Notes: generated from the letters alone by a model not told the origin. 64,000 nt of DNA from WQXF01 sp031553615 (GCA_031553615.1 JAVBLJ010000007.1:1-64000), one strand, 5' to 3'. Counted from the stretch's first letter, positions 33,865 through 42,141 are shown. Made by a program: numbers and translations.

Positions 33865-34207
33865 TGTAAACTATTTTTGGCCAAAATACAAGCCTTTTTG
33901 GCAAATAAATGGCGCAAAAAGGGCCGATTTTCCTAGGTTTTTTCTTATATACAGCATATAGTTATGTGCGCAAATCGCCGCCACAACATCTGCGATTTAT
34001 TGCTGAAAGGTTACAATAGTTTTAAGAATCGGGCAAGCCTGTGGGTGCCAAAAAGCGGAAAAATGGTGCGGTTTGGTTGCGAAAGGCGTCGCTTTTTCCC
34101 TGTCTTTGCATCCAAAGCATACTTTTGGCTTTTGCGTTTACACCGGGGGTGGAATAGGGTACAATAGTGCGGTACACGGGCACAGCCACGTGGGAGGAGG
34201 AACGCCA
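33865..34207. other. AT-rich intergenic region before stator-like operon
   Basis: No convincing gene in about 340 bases. On the plus strand TTTACA (34137-34142) and TACAAT (34160-34165) with 17 bases between are the likely promoter of the stator-like operon. A short frame at 33964-34167 has no ribosome site and no recognisable domain, so I do not call it. Confidence 0.55.
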
Positions 34208-35782
34208 ATGATAGAATGGTTGATCCAAAGTCCATTTCGTGTCATTTTCGAAGTGGGGATATATATCGCGATCGCGGTCGTGCTGCTCATCGCAATTGCG
34301 CGGTGCTTCGGGCCGGTGCGCCGCAATGCACGCGCGCTGCGCCGGGCCACCCGCGACCTGGTCGGCGAGGCCAAGCTGAAGCGCGCCCGCCCTGCATGGA
34401 ACGAGGTCGATTTCCTGGGCAACGGTCTGCGCAGCGAGTGGGCCAGCTTCTTGCAAAATGCGGAGCTCATGGATTCTCACGGCGAATCCTGCGACGTGGA
34501 AACCTACATTAATGAAGATACGGCGATCTACAACGCTGCCAACACCCAGCTGGCCGATCTGACGCCGGGCGTGCTGGTTTCGCTGGGCATACTGGGCACC
34601 TTCTGGGGCTTGGTGCTGGCGCTCTATGGCGTGGATTTGAACGACACCAGCCTCATTGCCCAAACGATCCAGAACATGATCGGCGGCATGTTTGTCGCGT
34701 TTCTCACCTCGATCTGCGGTATCGTGGCCTCGCTGGTGTTCAGTTATTCGAATCGTTACGTGATTGGCCGCGCACACCGCGCTTTGGAGCACTTTTTGCG
34801 CACCTTCCAGCAGTATGCCATGGCCAAGCCTGCCGATACGGGCAACAAGATGCTCACCATGCAGCAGGAGCAGAATGAGTACCTGCGCAGCTTCGTGGAG
34901 GAGGTCAGCCTGCGCACCGCCACGCAGATCGAGCAATCGATCGTGCGCGCGCTGCTGCCGGTGCAGCGCTCGATGGATAACTTCATCATCGCCGCCACGC
35001 GTGAGCAGGTCGAGGGGATCGACCGGGTGGCCGCTCGCTTCGTGGAGCGCATGAACCTGGTGCTCGATGGGCAGTTCATCAAGCTGGGCGAGACGTTGAC
35101 GCAGCTGAATGCCAACCATCAGCATACACAGGCTGATATGCAGTCCGCGACCGCCGCCATCAGCACCGTGACCCAAGAGGTGCTGCAGATGGAGCAATAT
35201 GCCCAGGGCATGTTCGCGCAGATGGACACCTATTTCCAGCGCATGGAGCGCGCGGGCCGCGTGGCCGAGGAGACCACGCAGCGCAGCACCGAACTGCTGG
35301 AGAGCATGCACGCGACCAGCATGCAGCAGGCCAAGTACCTCACCAAGCTGCAGGAATATCAGGCCGAGCTGCAGGGTAGCGTGCAGCAGTATGTGCAATG
35401 GGCGGACAAGCTGCTGGCCACCACCGATCAGCAATCGCGCATTACCAATGAGGGGCTGGCGCGCATCGCCACCGATTTGCAGGATAGCGCGGCGCTGCTG
35501 CAGAGCAGCTACGATTCGTTCGTGGAGAACATACAGACCGGCCTGGCGCGCGCCCTGGGCATGTTCGATGAGAACATGACCGGCATCGCCAAGGATTTGA
35601 ACACCGCCATGAACGGCATCCACACCGTGGTCAAGGAGATTCCCACCGTGATGGCCGGAAGCGCGCGCAAGTACGGCACGCAGGTCGATCAGTTCGTGGA
35701 TGCGCTCTCGCAGCTGCAGAAGAGCATGAACGCTGCGACGGCGGCGCTCTCCGACCAGGCCGGGCGGAGGGGGGTCAGCTAG
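34208..35782 (+). CDS. MotA/TolQ/ExbB-type (ZorA-like) channel protein with long coiled-coil tail
   Basis: A 524-residue membrane protein. Three membrane helices are seen (about 13-33, 119-140, 160-180); the second contains PGVLVSLGILGTFWGLVLALYG, the hallmark of MotA/TolQ/ExbB proton channels. About 340 residues of predicted coiled coil follow the last helix (rich in Gln, Glu, Met, Ala: QMEQYAQGMFAQMDTYFQRM). ZorA of the Zorya defence system has the same order: channel plus long cytoplasmic tail. MotA has no such tail. The ATG is at 34208 after GGAGGAG. The next gene, a MotB/ZorB-like partner, starts two bases after the stop. Confidence 0.84.
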   Translation: MIEWLIQSPFRVIFEVGIYIAIAVVLLIAIARCFGPVRRNARALRRATRDLVGEAKLKRARPAWNEVDFLGNGLRSEWASFLQNAELMDSHGESCDVETYINEDTAIYNAANTQLADLTPGVLVSLGILGTFWGLVLALYGVDLNDTSLIAQTIQNMIGGMFVAFLTSICGIVASLVFSYSNRYVIGRAHRALEHFLRTFQQYAMAKPADTGNKMLTMQQEQNEYLRSFVEEVSLRTATQIEQSIVRALLPVQRSMDNFIIAATREQVEGIDRVAARFVERMNLVLDGQFIKLGETLTQLNANHQHTQADMQSATAAISTVTQEVLQMEQYAQGMFAQMDTYFQRMERAGRVAEETTQRSTELLESMHATSMQQAKYLTKLQEYQAELQGSVQQYVQWADKLLATTDQQSRITNEGLARIATDLQDSAALLQSSYDSFVENIQTGLARALGMFDENMTGIAKDLNTAMNGIHTVVKEIPTVMAGSARKYGTQVDQFVDALSQLQKSMNAATAALSDQAGRRGVS

Positions 35783-35784
35783 TT

Positions 35785-36822
35785 TTGCGCACACAGGGAA
35801 GGAACAGGCCGCGGGGGAGCGGTGGCGCATTTTGGACATCCTATGCCGACATGATGGCCGGCCTCATGCTGGTGTTCGCACTCATCATGGTGTTCAGCGT
35901 CTATCAGTTTGCCGCGCTGCAGGAGACCAAGCGCATCGAACTGACCGAGAAGGAGAACCTGCTGATCGCCAAGGAGGACGAGCTGGCTACCAAGCAGGTC
36001 GAGCTGGACGAGGAAAAGGAAACGAGCGCCGAGCAGGATGCGAAGCTGCAAGCCCAGCAAACGACGCTGGATGAGCAGAGCGCGCAACTCACAGCGGCGA
36101 TTGCCGCGCAGGCCGCCCAGCAGCTGGAACTGGAGGAGAAGACCGCGCAGCTGGAGGCGGCGACTGCGGCGCAGGCGACACAACAGCTTGCCTTGGACGC
36201 GAAGGATACGCAGCTCTCGGCCCAGCAAGCGCTTATGGATTCGCAGCAACAGCGCATCGATGCGCTGGTGGGCGTGCGCACCCAGATCATCGAGAGCCTC
36301 AGCGAGGAGCTGCGCGGCGCCAACCTCAACGTGGTGGTGGACGAGCAGACCGGTGCGATTACGCTCAAAGGCGCTGTGCTGTTCGATGTGAACGAATCCG
36401 CTCTAAAAGTGGGCGGCATGGATCTGCTGGAAAGCTTCATTCCGGTGTACGTGCGCACGTTGCTCAAGGGCGGCAACAAGGACTATGTGGCGGAAATCAT
36501 CATCGAAGGCCACACCGATACCGACGGGCCCTTCCTGGTGAACCTGATGCTTTCGCAGGAACGCGCGTACGCAGTGGCCCAATACTGCCTGCAGGATGGG
36601 TTCGGCGGCCTGACCGCCGAGGAGCGCGATTTGCTGCGCACCATCGTGACGGCCAATGGCCGCTCGTGGAGCAATCCTGTGCTTAACGCAGATGGCACCG
36701 TCAACAAGGATGCCTCGCGCCGGGTTGAGTTCAAGTTCCGGCTGAAGGAAGCGGAAATGATTAACGAAATGCGCGTGATTATGGAGAGCCAGCTCGCAAC
36801 CCCGGCTCCCGCGCCGCAATAG
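35785..36822 (+). CDS. MotB/ZorB-like OmpA-domain stator partner
   Basis: A 345-residue protein. The single membrane helix holds the conserved proton-carrying aspartate (Asp22 in SYADMMAGLMLVFALIM). A long coiled coil follows (about 45-165), built from Gln/Ala/Leu/Glu-rich repeats such as AAIAAQAAQQLELEEK and AATAAQATQQLALDAK. The C-terminal ~150 residues are an OmpA/MotB peptidoglycan-binding domain (LFDVNESALK, IIEGHTDTDGP, ASRRVEFKF). It starts with TTG 35785 after GAGGGGGG. With the ZorA-like neighbour it would form a proton-driven rotary or force unit anchored to cell wall. Confidence 0.84.
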   Translation: MRTQGRNRPRGSGGAFWTSYADMMAGLMLVFALIMVFSVYQFAALQETKRIELTEKENLLIAKEDELATKQVELDEEKETSAEQDAKLQAQQTTLDEQSAQLTAAIAAQAAQQLELEEKTAQLEAATAAQATQQLALDAKDTQLSAQQALMDSQQQRIDALVGVRTQIIESLSEELRGANLNVVVDEQTGAITLKGAVLFDVNESALKVGGMDLLESFIPVYVRTLLKGGNKDYVAEIIIEGHTDTDGPFLVNLMLSQERAYAVAQYCLQDGFGGLTAEERDLLRTIVTANGRSWSNPVLNADGTVNKDASRRVEFKFRLKEAEMINEMRVIMESQLATPAPAPQ

Positions 36823-36855
36823 GAAAACAAGCAGTTACGAAGGAGGTGCGTGCCG

Positions 36856-37335
36856 GTGCGCATCGTGGCTTGGGTGTTGGTGGTGGTGACGGCGATCGTG
36901 GGCGCGCTGATCGCCTACTCTCTTTATGCGGCTGAGCTGTCGGTATCGATGGGTGAGGTTCGCGTGGTTCCGGCAAGCGATATGGCTGAGCAATTCCAGC
37001 GCTTGCAGCAGGCGACGCGAGAGCGGGCGGTAATCGGGCGGCAATTTCAGGTGAACGAGCTGGGCGACGCCTACGCCTACGAGTTTCACATCTACACCGC
37101 CCGGGTGCGCAACAACGGGCTAATCCCCGCGGACTGGATTCGCCTGGATGTAGAGCCCGGGCCCGGCGACGTGCTCCAGGTCGATGGCGAGGGAGCGAGT
37201 ATGCTGCCCGCCATGAGTTCCGGCGAGTTGCAGGCCGTGGTGCTTGCGCAAAAGGGCTCGACCACTGCGCGCAAATTCTCGCTTACCTACTTCATTTGGA
37301 GCAGGCTCTACAATCTTTCGGCCGAGCAGCAGTAG
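36856..37335 (+). CDS. Small membrane-anchored extracytoplasmic protein of stator-like operon
   Basis: A 159-residue protein with an N-terminal membrane helix (about 3-23) and an extracytoplasmic domain of about 135 residues that looks beta-rich (YAYEFHIYTARVRNNGLIPADWIRLDVEPGPGD..., ending RLYNLSAEQQ). I recognise no family. The start is GTG 36856 with GGAGGT eight bases before; GTG 36850 is too close. It lies 33 bases after the OmpA-domain gene and before a terminator, so it is the third gene of that operon and probably acts with the stator. Confidence 0.7.
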   Translation: MRIVAWVLVVVTAIVGALIAYSLYAAELSVSMGEVRVVPASDMAEQFQRLQQATRERAVIGRQFQVNELGDAYAYEFHIYTARVRNNGLIPADWIRLDVEPGPGDVLQVDGEGASMLPAMSSGELQAVVLAQKGSTTARKFSLTYFIWSRLYNLSAEQQ

Positions 37336-37382
37336 GGGGAAGGGTTGGCAGCTCCGGGCTGCAAAGCCCAATAGACAAAGCG

Positions 37383-37413
37383 AAGAGGCTGCCAGCACGA
37401 CAGCCTCTTTTTT
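37383..37413 (+). terminator. Terminator of stator-like operon
   Basis: AAGAGGCTG pairs with CAGCCTCTT (37401-37409) and is followed by TTTT, about 50 bases after the last stop. Confidence 0.85.
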
Positions 37414-37504
37414 CGTTCGAATCTTTCTACGTGTGCACGCTTTTTTGTTTGTGGGGCTCCTTCACGCCCTTCGCGGCAGACGCGGGGCAGGGTCTAGCCT
37501 GCCG

Positions 37505-38395
37505 CTACAGCACCCGCGTGCGCAGATATCCATCGAGGTTGCCCAAATCGCTGACGGTGATGGAATCCATGCGCAGCAGGCGGAAACAGGCCAGCAGGAT
37601 GGCAATGCCGTGCACGACGATGTCGGCGCGCTGCGGTTGCAGGCCCGGCAAGGCCCGCCGCGCTTCGAGGGGCATATCGGCCAGCGCGGTCGCCCATTGC
37701 TCGACAGTAGCCAGCGGGAGCGCGTAGCCCTCGACCAGGGAGCGATCGAAAGATTCCATGCGCTTATCCATGGCGGCCAGCGAGGTGAAGATACCGCCTA
37801 CGCCCACCCAGGAGGTGGGCAGGGGAGCGACCGCCAGGGCGGAAAGCCCTTCCTTTAGCACGCGTTCGGCGTGGCGGATGGCTTCGGGCAAATCGTGGGA
37901 GGAGGCGATGGGCACGGCCCGCTGAAGGCGCACCCCGCCGATTTGCAAACTAATAGCGGCCAGCGGAGTTCCATCGCGACCGATGGTCCACTCCGTTGAG
38001 CCGCCTCCAATGTCTATCAATCCGCAAAGACCGGGCCGCGATGCCCCGCAGTAGGAAAGCGTTGCTTCCTCCTTGCCGGAGCAAATGACCAACTCGATTT
38101 CCGCCTGTTCGCGCAGCATATTGCAGAATTCACCACGGTTTTCTGCATCGCGCGTCGCGCTGGTCGCGAAGGCATGAAGCTGGACGGCACCCAGCGCACG
38201 CGCCTGCATGGCCATGCCGCATACTGCAGCGCAGGAGCTCTGCATGCTCTCTTCGCTGAGTACACCGTTTTGCAACCCGGCAAAGAGCCGAGTGCCACAA
38301 CGGTCGCGCAGCACGACTTCGTACCCCCCATCTTGACAATCGGCCACCAGCAACCGCACCGAGTTTGAGCCGATGCCAATGATGGCAACGCGCAT
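37505..38395 (-). CDS. Ppx/GppA family phosphatase
   Basis: A 296-residue enzyme of the exopolyphosphatase/guanosine pentaphosphatase family, with an actin-like fold. Hallmarks: GIGSNSVRLLVADCQDGG at the start, SATRDAENR, and IDIGGGSTEW, which bind phosphate and metal. It removes phosphate from polyphosphate or pppGpp, so it may tune the stringent response. At ~300 residues it is the short branch lacking the C-terminal HD domain. Start is ATG 38395 with GGAGG upstream. It follows the divIC-type gene on the same strand. Confidence 0.88.
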   Translation of the reverse strand: MRVAIIGIGSNSVRLLVADCQDGGYEVVLRDRCGTRLFAGLQNGVLSEESMQSSCAAVCGMAMQARALGAVQLHAFATSATRDAENRGEFCNMLREQAEIELVICSGKEEATLSYCGASRPGLCGLIDIGGGSTEWTIGRDGTPLAAISLQIGGVRLQRAVPIASSHDLPEAIRHAERVLKEGLSALAVAPLPTSWVGVGGIFTSLAAMDKRMESFDRSLVEGYALPLATVEQWATALADMPLEARRALPGLQPQRADIVVHGIAILLACFRLLRMDSITVSDLGNLDGYLRTRVL

Positions 38396-38491
38396 AGGGC
38401 CTCGCCTCCGTTCCTTCACGATGTATCGGAAAACGGGTGTTGTCCGCTCTATTCGCCTGCTAGGGGGGATGGCCCGTGCAAGGGGCTGCGC

Positions 38492-38923
38492 CTATCTGAA
38501 ATTGGACCAATCCGTCTGTGTTTGGATGGTCTCGGTAGTCTCTGGCTCGACCTCGCTGCGGACCGGCTGGGTATCGACGGTGCCTGGATCGAAAATGAAA
38601 CGGATGGTGCCCGGCCTAACGTAGCCGTAGCGGCGGCGCGCCTCGCGCTCGCGGAAGCTATCGGTTTCCGCGCTGAGCAGCTGCGCCTTCAGGCGCTCGC
38701 TTCGCACGGTTTCGGCATAACTTACTTGCTGTAGCTTGTCCAATTGCTCCTGCTGCTGCCGAGCCTTGATGTCCAGCGAACTGAACATAGAAACAAACGT
38801 TACGACCATTAGGCACCAGCAAATAATCCAAAAGCGAAGCTGGAATTGGAATCGTCCCCTTGGTTTCTGCATTCCAATCCACCCTCTCTCCAATTGATTA
38901 TCCCTTCGTATTCTATATTGCAT
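38492..38923 (-). CDS. divIC: Septum formation initiator, DivIC/FtsB-like
   Basis: A 143-residue bitopic membrane protein: short basic N-terminus, one membrane helix (about 30-50, FWIICWCLMVVTFVSMF), then a coiled coil (QQQEQLDKLQQVSYAETVRSERLKAQLL) and the ERxARxxYGYVRPGE-type end (REREARRRYGYVRPGTIRF), diagnostic for the FtsB/DivIC family that helps assemble the divisome. Start is ATG 38923 with AAAGGAGG eight bases before. It follows yabQ, the same order as in Bacillus (yabP-yabQ-divIC). Confidence 0.87.
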   Translation of the reverse strand: MQYRIRRDNQLERGWIGMQKPRGRFQFQLRFWIICWCLMVVTFVSMFSSLDIKARQQQEQLDKLQQVSYAETVRSERLKAQLLSAETDSFREREARRRYGYVRPGTIRFIFDPGTVDTQPVRSEVEPETTETIQTQTDWSNFR

Positions 38924-38969
38924 TCGTGAATCCTCCTTTATTTTCAGTATTAACATAAACTTTAGCAGT

Positions 38970-39539
38970 TTAAGGGTTTGAGGCCGAGCCTTTGATGGAG
39001 TCTTTGATGGAGTTTTTGGTGGAGCCTTTGCGGGAGCCTTTGATCGGGCCTTCGATCGAGCCTTCGTTCGCGTCTTTGATCGGGCATTTGAACGGGCCTT
39101 CGATGGAGTTCTGCGGCTTCGCCTGGCGCAGCTTCCTCTTTTCCTGCTTGCGCGCCACTTTCTCTGCGGCGAGCTGCCGTTGTTTTTCCAGCTTGGCCTG
39201 CCATTTGGGCGATTCCTCGGCGCGACGGTATGAGCGTACGATGGCCTGTCCGATGGCGCGGAGCACGCGGCTGATGCCCAGCAGGTACAACACCATGCCC
39301 GACGCACAGCCTGCCAGGGAATAGAAGCGGAGTGCGCCTTCGCCGCGCAGCGCCAGCGCGACGGCTGCCACCGCCGCCGCTGCCAGCCAAAATAGCAGAT
39401 CAAAGAATGCGGTGACCAGCGCATTGGCCGCGAGCAGGCGGCGAACCATGCGCAATCCATCGTAGAGCAGACCGACGCAGAGCCCGGCGTACATCATGGC
39501 CAGAAATATGCTCGACTGGCCGACGGTTTCAAACATCAT
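38970..39539 (-). CDS. yabQ: Spore cortex biosynthesis protein YabQ
   Basis: A 189-residue membrane protein. The N-terminal ~90 residues with about three helices match YabQ (SIFLAMMYAGLCVGLLYDGLRMVRR, then FFDLLFWL and RFYSLAGCASGMVLYL). YabQ is needed for spore cortex formation. The C-terminal ~40 residues are an unusual low-complexity tail of four-residue repeats (Ser/Pro-Ile-Lys/Glu-Gly/Asp), encoded by ten degenerate 12-bp units. Neighbours yabP upstream and divIC downstream support the call. Confidence 0.9.
   Translation of the reverse strand: MMFETVGQSSIFLAMMYAGLCVGLLYDGLRMVRRLLAANALVTAFFDLLFWLAAAAVAAVALALRGEGALRFYSLAGCASGMVLYLLGISRVLRAIGQAIVRSYRRAEESPKWQAKLEKQRQLAAEKVARKQEKRKLRQAKPQNSIEGPFKCPIKDANEGSIEGPIKGSRKGSTKNSIKDSIKGSASNP
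38988..39107. repeat. Ten degenerate 12-bp units inside yabQ
   Basis: Read on the plus strand, units such as GCCTTTGATGGA, GTCTTTGATGGA and GCCTTTGATCGG follow one another without gaps for 120 bases. They encode the tetrapeptide-repeat tail of YabQ. Because the period is a multiple of three, unit loss or gain keeps frame, so length variation between strains is expected. Confidence 0.85.
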
Positions 39540-39581
39540 GCAGGTTCCCCACCGTTCCAGTGATTTGCCTTGCGGGCGGTG

Positions 39582-39881
39582 TTAGCGGAAGATACGGGAG
39601 AGGAAGCCTCCGCGGCGTTGCAGCGCGGGCGCGCCGTACTCAATTCCGGCAATATCGCCCTCGACCACCAGCTGCCCATCCTCCAGATTCAGGCGCGCGA
39701 TGTGCAAGCCCTCGCCAATGAGCGTAATTTCCCCGCCCTCGGTGACCAGCACCACCTCTTGCTCGTTAAAGCTGAGCACGTCGGATACGCCGGTGATTCC
39801 GGCGCGCTGACGGTTCTCCAGCGTGATGGCGTGCGAACGCGCGGGTAGAATGTGTTTTTCTTCGGGCTGATCCTTAATCAT
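39582..39881 (-). CDS. yabP: Sporulation protein YabP
   Basis: A 99-residue soluble protein with the YabP/YqfC pattern: HAITLENRQRAGITGVSDVLSFNEQEVVLVTEGGEITLIGEGLHI. YabP is made in the mother cell and is required for spore coat/cortex assembly. It starts at ATG 39881 after GAGGTGGCACG and lies 42 bases before yabQ. A sigma-E-like promoter is seen about 50-78 bases upstream. Confidence 0.88.
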   Translation of the reverse strand: MIKDQPEEKHILPARSHAITLENRQRAGITGVSDVLSFNEQEVVLVTEGGEITLIGEGLHIARLNLEDGQLVVEGDIAGIEYGAPALQRRGGFLSRIFR

Positions 39882-39930
39882 CGTGCCACCTCACCCCTAT
39901 TTGCCAATCGGGTAAATGTCCCTGTGCATT

Positions 39931-39959
39931 AGCGTATGCGGTGCGTGTGGTTTTCATGC
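39931..39959 (-). promoter_or_regulatory. Possible sigma-E-type promoter of yabP
   Basis: On the minus strand GCATGAAA and, 13-14 bases later, CATACGCT resemble sigma-E boxes of Bacillus (CATA...T -10). yabP and yabQ are sigma-E genes in B. subtilis. Two or more mismatches remain. Confidence 0.4.
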
Positions 39960-39994
39960 CTGTGGCGGCGGAGGAATGGGGGAGGGAGCAAAAA

Positions 39995-40021
39995 GGGCGG
40001 CAGCTTTGTGTGCTGCCGCCC
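39995..40021 (-). terminator. Terminator of SH3/peptidoglycan-binding protein gene
   Basis: GGGCGGCAGC (39995-40004) pairs with GCTGCCGCCC (40012-40021) around a 7-base loop; on the minus strand it is followed by TTTTT. It lies past the inverted-repeat element, not directly after the stop codon. Confidence 0.85.
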
Positions 40022-40041
40022 CTGCGGATAGAAGATAGGTT

Positions 40042-40204
40042 ATACCCATTCCAACTACGTTTTGCCACAATCCAGCGGATCTTTTTCCGATCGGCGTTGT
40101 CGTGCCTCGGTCAGCGTAGCTGCTGGCTACGCCTCCTTCGGACTCCTAGCCGAACGAAAAAATCTCTCGCTGGCTTATTGGCAAAACCTAATTGGAAGTG
40201 GTAT
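40042..40204 (+). repeat. 163-bp inverted-repeat element (MITE-like)
   Basis: The ends, ATACCCATTCCAACTACG at 40042 and the complement of ATACCACTTCCAATTAGG at the other side, form imperfect terminal inverted repeats of about 45 bases (GTTTTGCC and CCAGCG are shared inside). A central hairpin CGTAGCTGCTGGCTACG is also present. It encodes no protein. A 70-bp part is repeated at 31675-31744 in the opposite orientation with one mismatch. It touches the stop codon of the minus-strand gene at 40204-40206. Confidence 0.75.
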
Positions 40205-41895
40205 TAGCGACCGGCCAGCCGCTGCGTTTCCGCCCAGCCGCGGATGATCTCCTCCTGGTGGGAGACCGCATAGGGGCCGGTCTTTTCAGCATCGGCCATG
40301 GTGCGTGGGAAGTGGATGCACAGATGGCCATCGAAATTGTTGTTTTTGATGCTGCCTGAAAGATGGGGCGTGTTGTGCATGGAGGCGATGTACACCTTGC
40401 CATCGGGCGTGACTACCCAGACCGATTTGGGGTTCCAGGTGTTCTTGTTGCCAAAGGCGCGGTACATGATGTCGGTATCGGTGCTGGTGAGCGGCTCCGA
40501 GTCGGCATGGACGCCTACGCTGTAGAAGCGGCACTTCCAAGTGAGTTTGGTGTGGAAATCGTAGATGGTGACCACGGTGCCGTTCTTGTACTTGGAACGG
40601 ATGGTAGAGATGCCGATGTGCTGCACACTGCTTGCGCTGATGGAGTTGCCCGACGTCGCGGACGAGGAGCCGGAATCGCTACTCTTGCCGTTGCGCGCCA
40701 CCGCCGAATTGCTGTAGAGCTTGGTGAGGGTGGTGGAGCCAGCGATGCCGTCGGAATCCAGCTTGTTGGCTTTTTGGAAGGCCTTGACTGCCTCGCTGGT
40801 GAGCGGGCCGAAGTTACCGGTCACGTCGCCGCCGTAATATCCCAAGCTTTTCAACGCATTTTGCATCTGCCGAACGGCATCGCTCTTGTTGCCTTCCTTT
40901 AATGTGCTGGAGGTGGAAGCGGCGGTGGAGGTGGGGGTGTCGGTGCCGCTGGAGATCGCGTTGGCGATGGCGCTTTGCGTCGCGCTGCCCACCACGCCAT
41001 CGGCCTTGAGCTTGTTGGCGGTTTGGAAAGAGATGACAGCCTGCTGCGTAACCAAGCCAAAGCTACCATCCGGCTTGCTTTTGAGGAAGCCCAGGGTATT
41101 GAGCTGGGTTTGCAGGGCCCGCACCAAGTCGCCCTTTGCGCCCAAACGCAACGAACTGCCTTCGGTGGCCTCGACGTAGGTGACGGGGGCGCCCGAAGCG
41201 TCGGTGGTGACCTGCGTGGAATCGGTGGTGATGACGGGGATGACCACCGCCGTGGCGGGATCGCCCAGCAGCTTGGTTTGCGTATCCTTGCCCGCAATGC
41301 CGTCGCTCTTGAGCTTTTTGGCCTTTTGGTAGTTGGCTACGGCATCCTTGGTGCCCTCGCCGTACTTGCCGTCGGGCATCATATCGAAGTATCCGGCGTA
41401 GATCAAGCCTTCCTGAAGCTTAAACACGTCGTCGCCGGACATGCCCTGCTTGAGCGTCCGGTAGGTGGTTGTGGCGGTAGTTGTGGCGGTTGTTGTGGCC
41501 GTGGTCGCGGTGGTGGTTTCGCTGGTGGTGGTTTGCGTCGCGGAGGAGCCCTTGACGGTCACCACATCCTTGCGAACGTAACCGGATTTGCGTCCGTAGG
41601 CGACCTGGTACCAATCGCCCGAGGTGTTCTTCACCGTAAGCTCGGAATTGGGTTGGAGCACCACGACGATGTCGTAGGTCGTTGCCGGGCCCTTGCGCAT
41701 GTACACATGGCCGTTGGCGGTGACGATTTGATCCTCCGCTGCGGCCGACGCGGGCAGCAGCGCACAGCAAAACGCGAACACCAACGCCAGGGCAAGCGTG
41801 CGCCGCCATGTCGAGGGTCGTTCAGAGGACTGTACACTCCTCTTCGCACTCTTTTTCGCAATTCTTTTGTAATCATTATGCCTTCTGTGCTGCAT
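40204..41895 (-). CDS. Secreted SH3/peptidoglycan-binding repeat protein
   Basis: A 563-residue exported protein. After a basic N-terminus with a signal peptide (LALALVFAFCCALLPASAAA) come: an SH3 domain (HVYMRKGPATTYDIVVVL... GYVRKDVVTV), a Thr-rich linker (TTTATTATTT pattern), three peptidoglycan-binding domains (LKQGMSGDDVFKLQEGL, LRLGAKGDLVRALQTQL, LKEGNKSDAVRQMQNAL) and a C-terminal domain of about 150 residues with FHADSEP-like (GVHADSEPLTSTDTDIMYRAFG), SMHNTPHLSG and GHLCIHF. These His, Asp and Cys residues suggest an enzyme site similar in spirit to L,D-transpeptidases or M15 peptidases, but I do not recognise the fold. A TTGACA/TAAAAT promoter is upstream. Confidence 0.8.
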   Translation of the reverse strand: MQHRRHNDYKRIAKKSAKRSVQSSERPSTWRRTLALALVFAFCCALLPASAAAEDQIVTANGHVYMRKGPATTYDIVVVLQPNSELTVKNTSGDWYQVAYGRKSGYVRKDVVTVKGSSATQTTTSETTTATTATTTATTTATTTYRTLKQGMSGDDVFKLQEGLIYAGYFDMMPDGKYGEGTKDAVANYQKAKKLKSDGIAGKDTQTKLLGDPATAVVIPVITTDSTQVTTDASGAPVTYVEATEGSSLRLGAKGDLVRALQTQLNTLGFLKSKPDGSFGLVTQQAVISFQTANKLKADGVVGSATQSAIANAISSGTDTPTSTAASTSSTLKEGNKSDAVRQMQNALKSLGYYGGDVTGNFGPLTSEAVKAFQKANKLDSDGIAGSTTLTKLYSNSAVARNGKSSDSGSSSATSGNSISASSVQHIGISTIRSKYKNGTVVTIYDFHTKLTWKCRFYSVGVHADSEPLTSTDTDIMYRAFGNKNTWNPKSVWVVTPDGKVYIASMHNTPHLSGSIKNNNFDGHLCIHFPRTMADAEKTGPYAVSHQEEIIRGWAETQRLAGR

Positions 41896-41925
41896 GCAAA
41901 TCCCTCTTTTCCGGATTGTGCCTCT

Positions 41926-41954
41926 ATTTTATGACGAAAACAACTTGTTGTCAA
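41926..41954 (-). promoter_or_regulatory. Promoter of SH3/peptidoglycan-binding gene
   Basis: Minus strand TTGACA (41954-41949) and TAAAAT (41931-41926) with 17 bases between. Confidence 0.75.
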
Positions 41955-42039
41955 GGCTAGTTTTAACATTATCGTAATAATTATCCACACTTTAAGCAAT
42001 TCCTTCTTTGATTTGAAATATTTGTGAGTTTAAAACGCA

Positions 42040-42064
42040 ACAAAAAAGCGCCGGGCGGCGCTTT
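42040..42064 (-). terminator. Terminator of glycerophosphodiesterase gene
   Basis: AAAGCGCC (42045-42052) pairs with GGCGCTTT (42057-42064); on the minus strand the hairpin is followed by a T run. It lies about 80 bases after the stop of the glycerophosphodiesterase gene. Confidence 0.8.
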
Positions 42065-42141
42065 GGAGGGTTGATTTCGCTTGCGGGGTAGCTCACTAGC
42101 TATGGGGTGCTTCCCCTGCTATGGGCGGTCTTGGCGGCCGG

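Noticed and set aside
33964..34167. 67-residue open frame upstream of the stator-like operon
   Set aside because: No ribosome site, low-complexity, overlaps the likely promoter; not called.
34208..36822. Flagellar MotA/MotB
   Set aside because: MotA has no 340-residue cytoplasmic tail, and no flagellar genes are nearby.
34208..37335. Complete Zorya system
   Set aside because: ZorC, ZorD or ZorE effectors are not encoded in the window; only channel and OmpA partners match.
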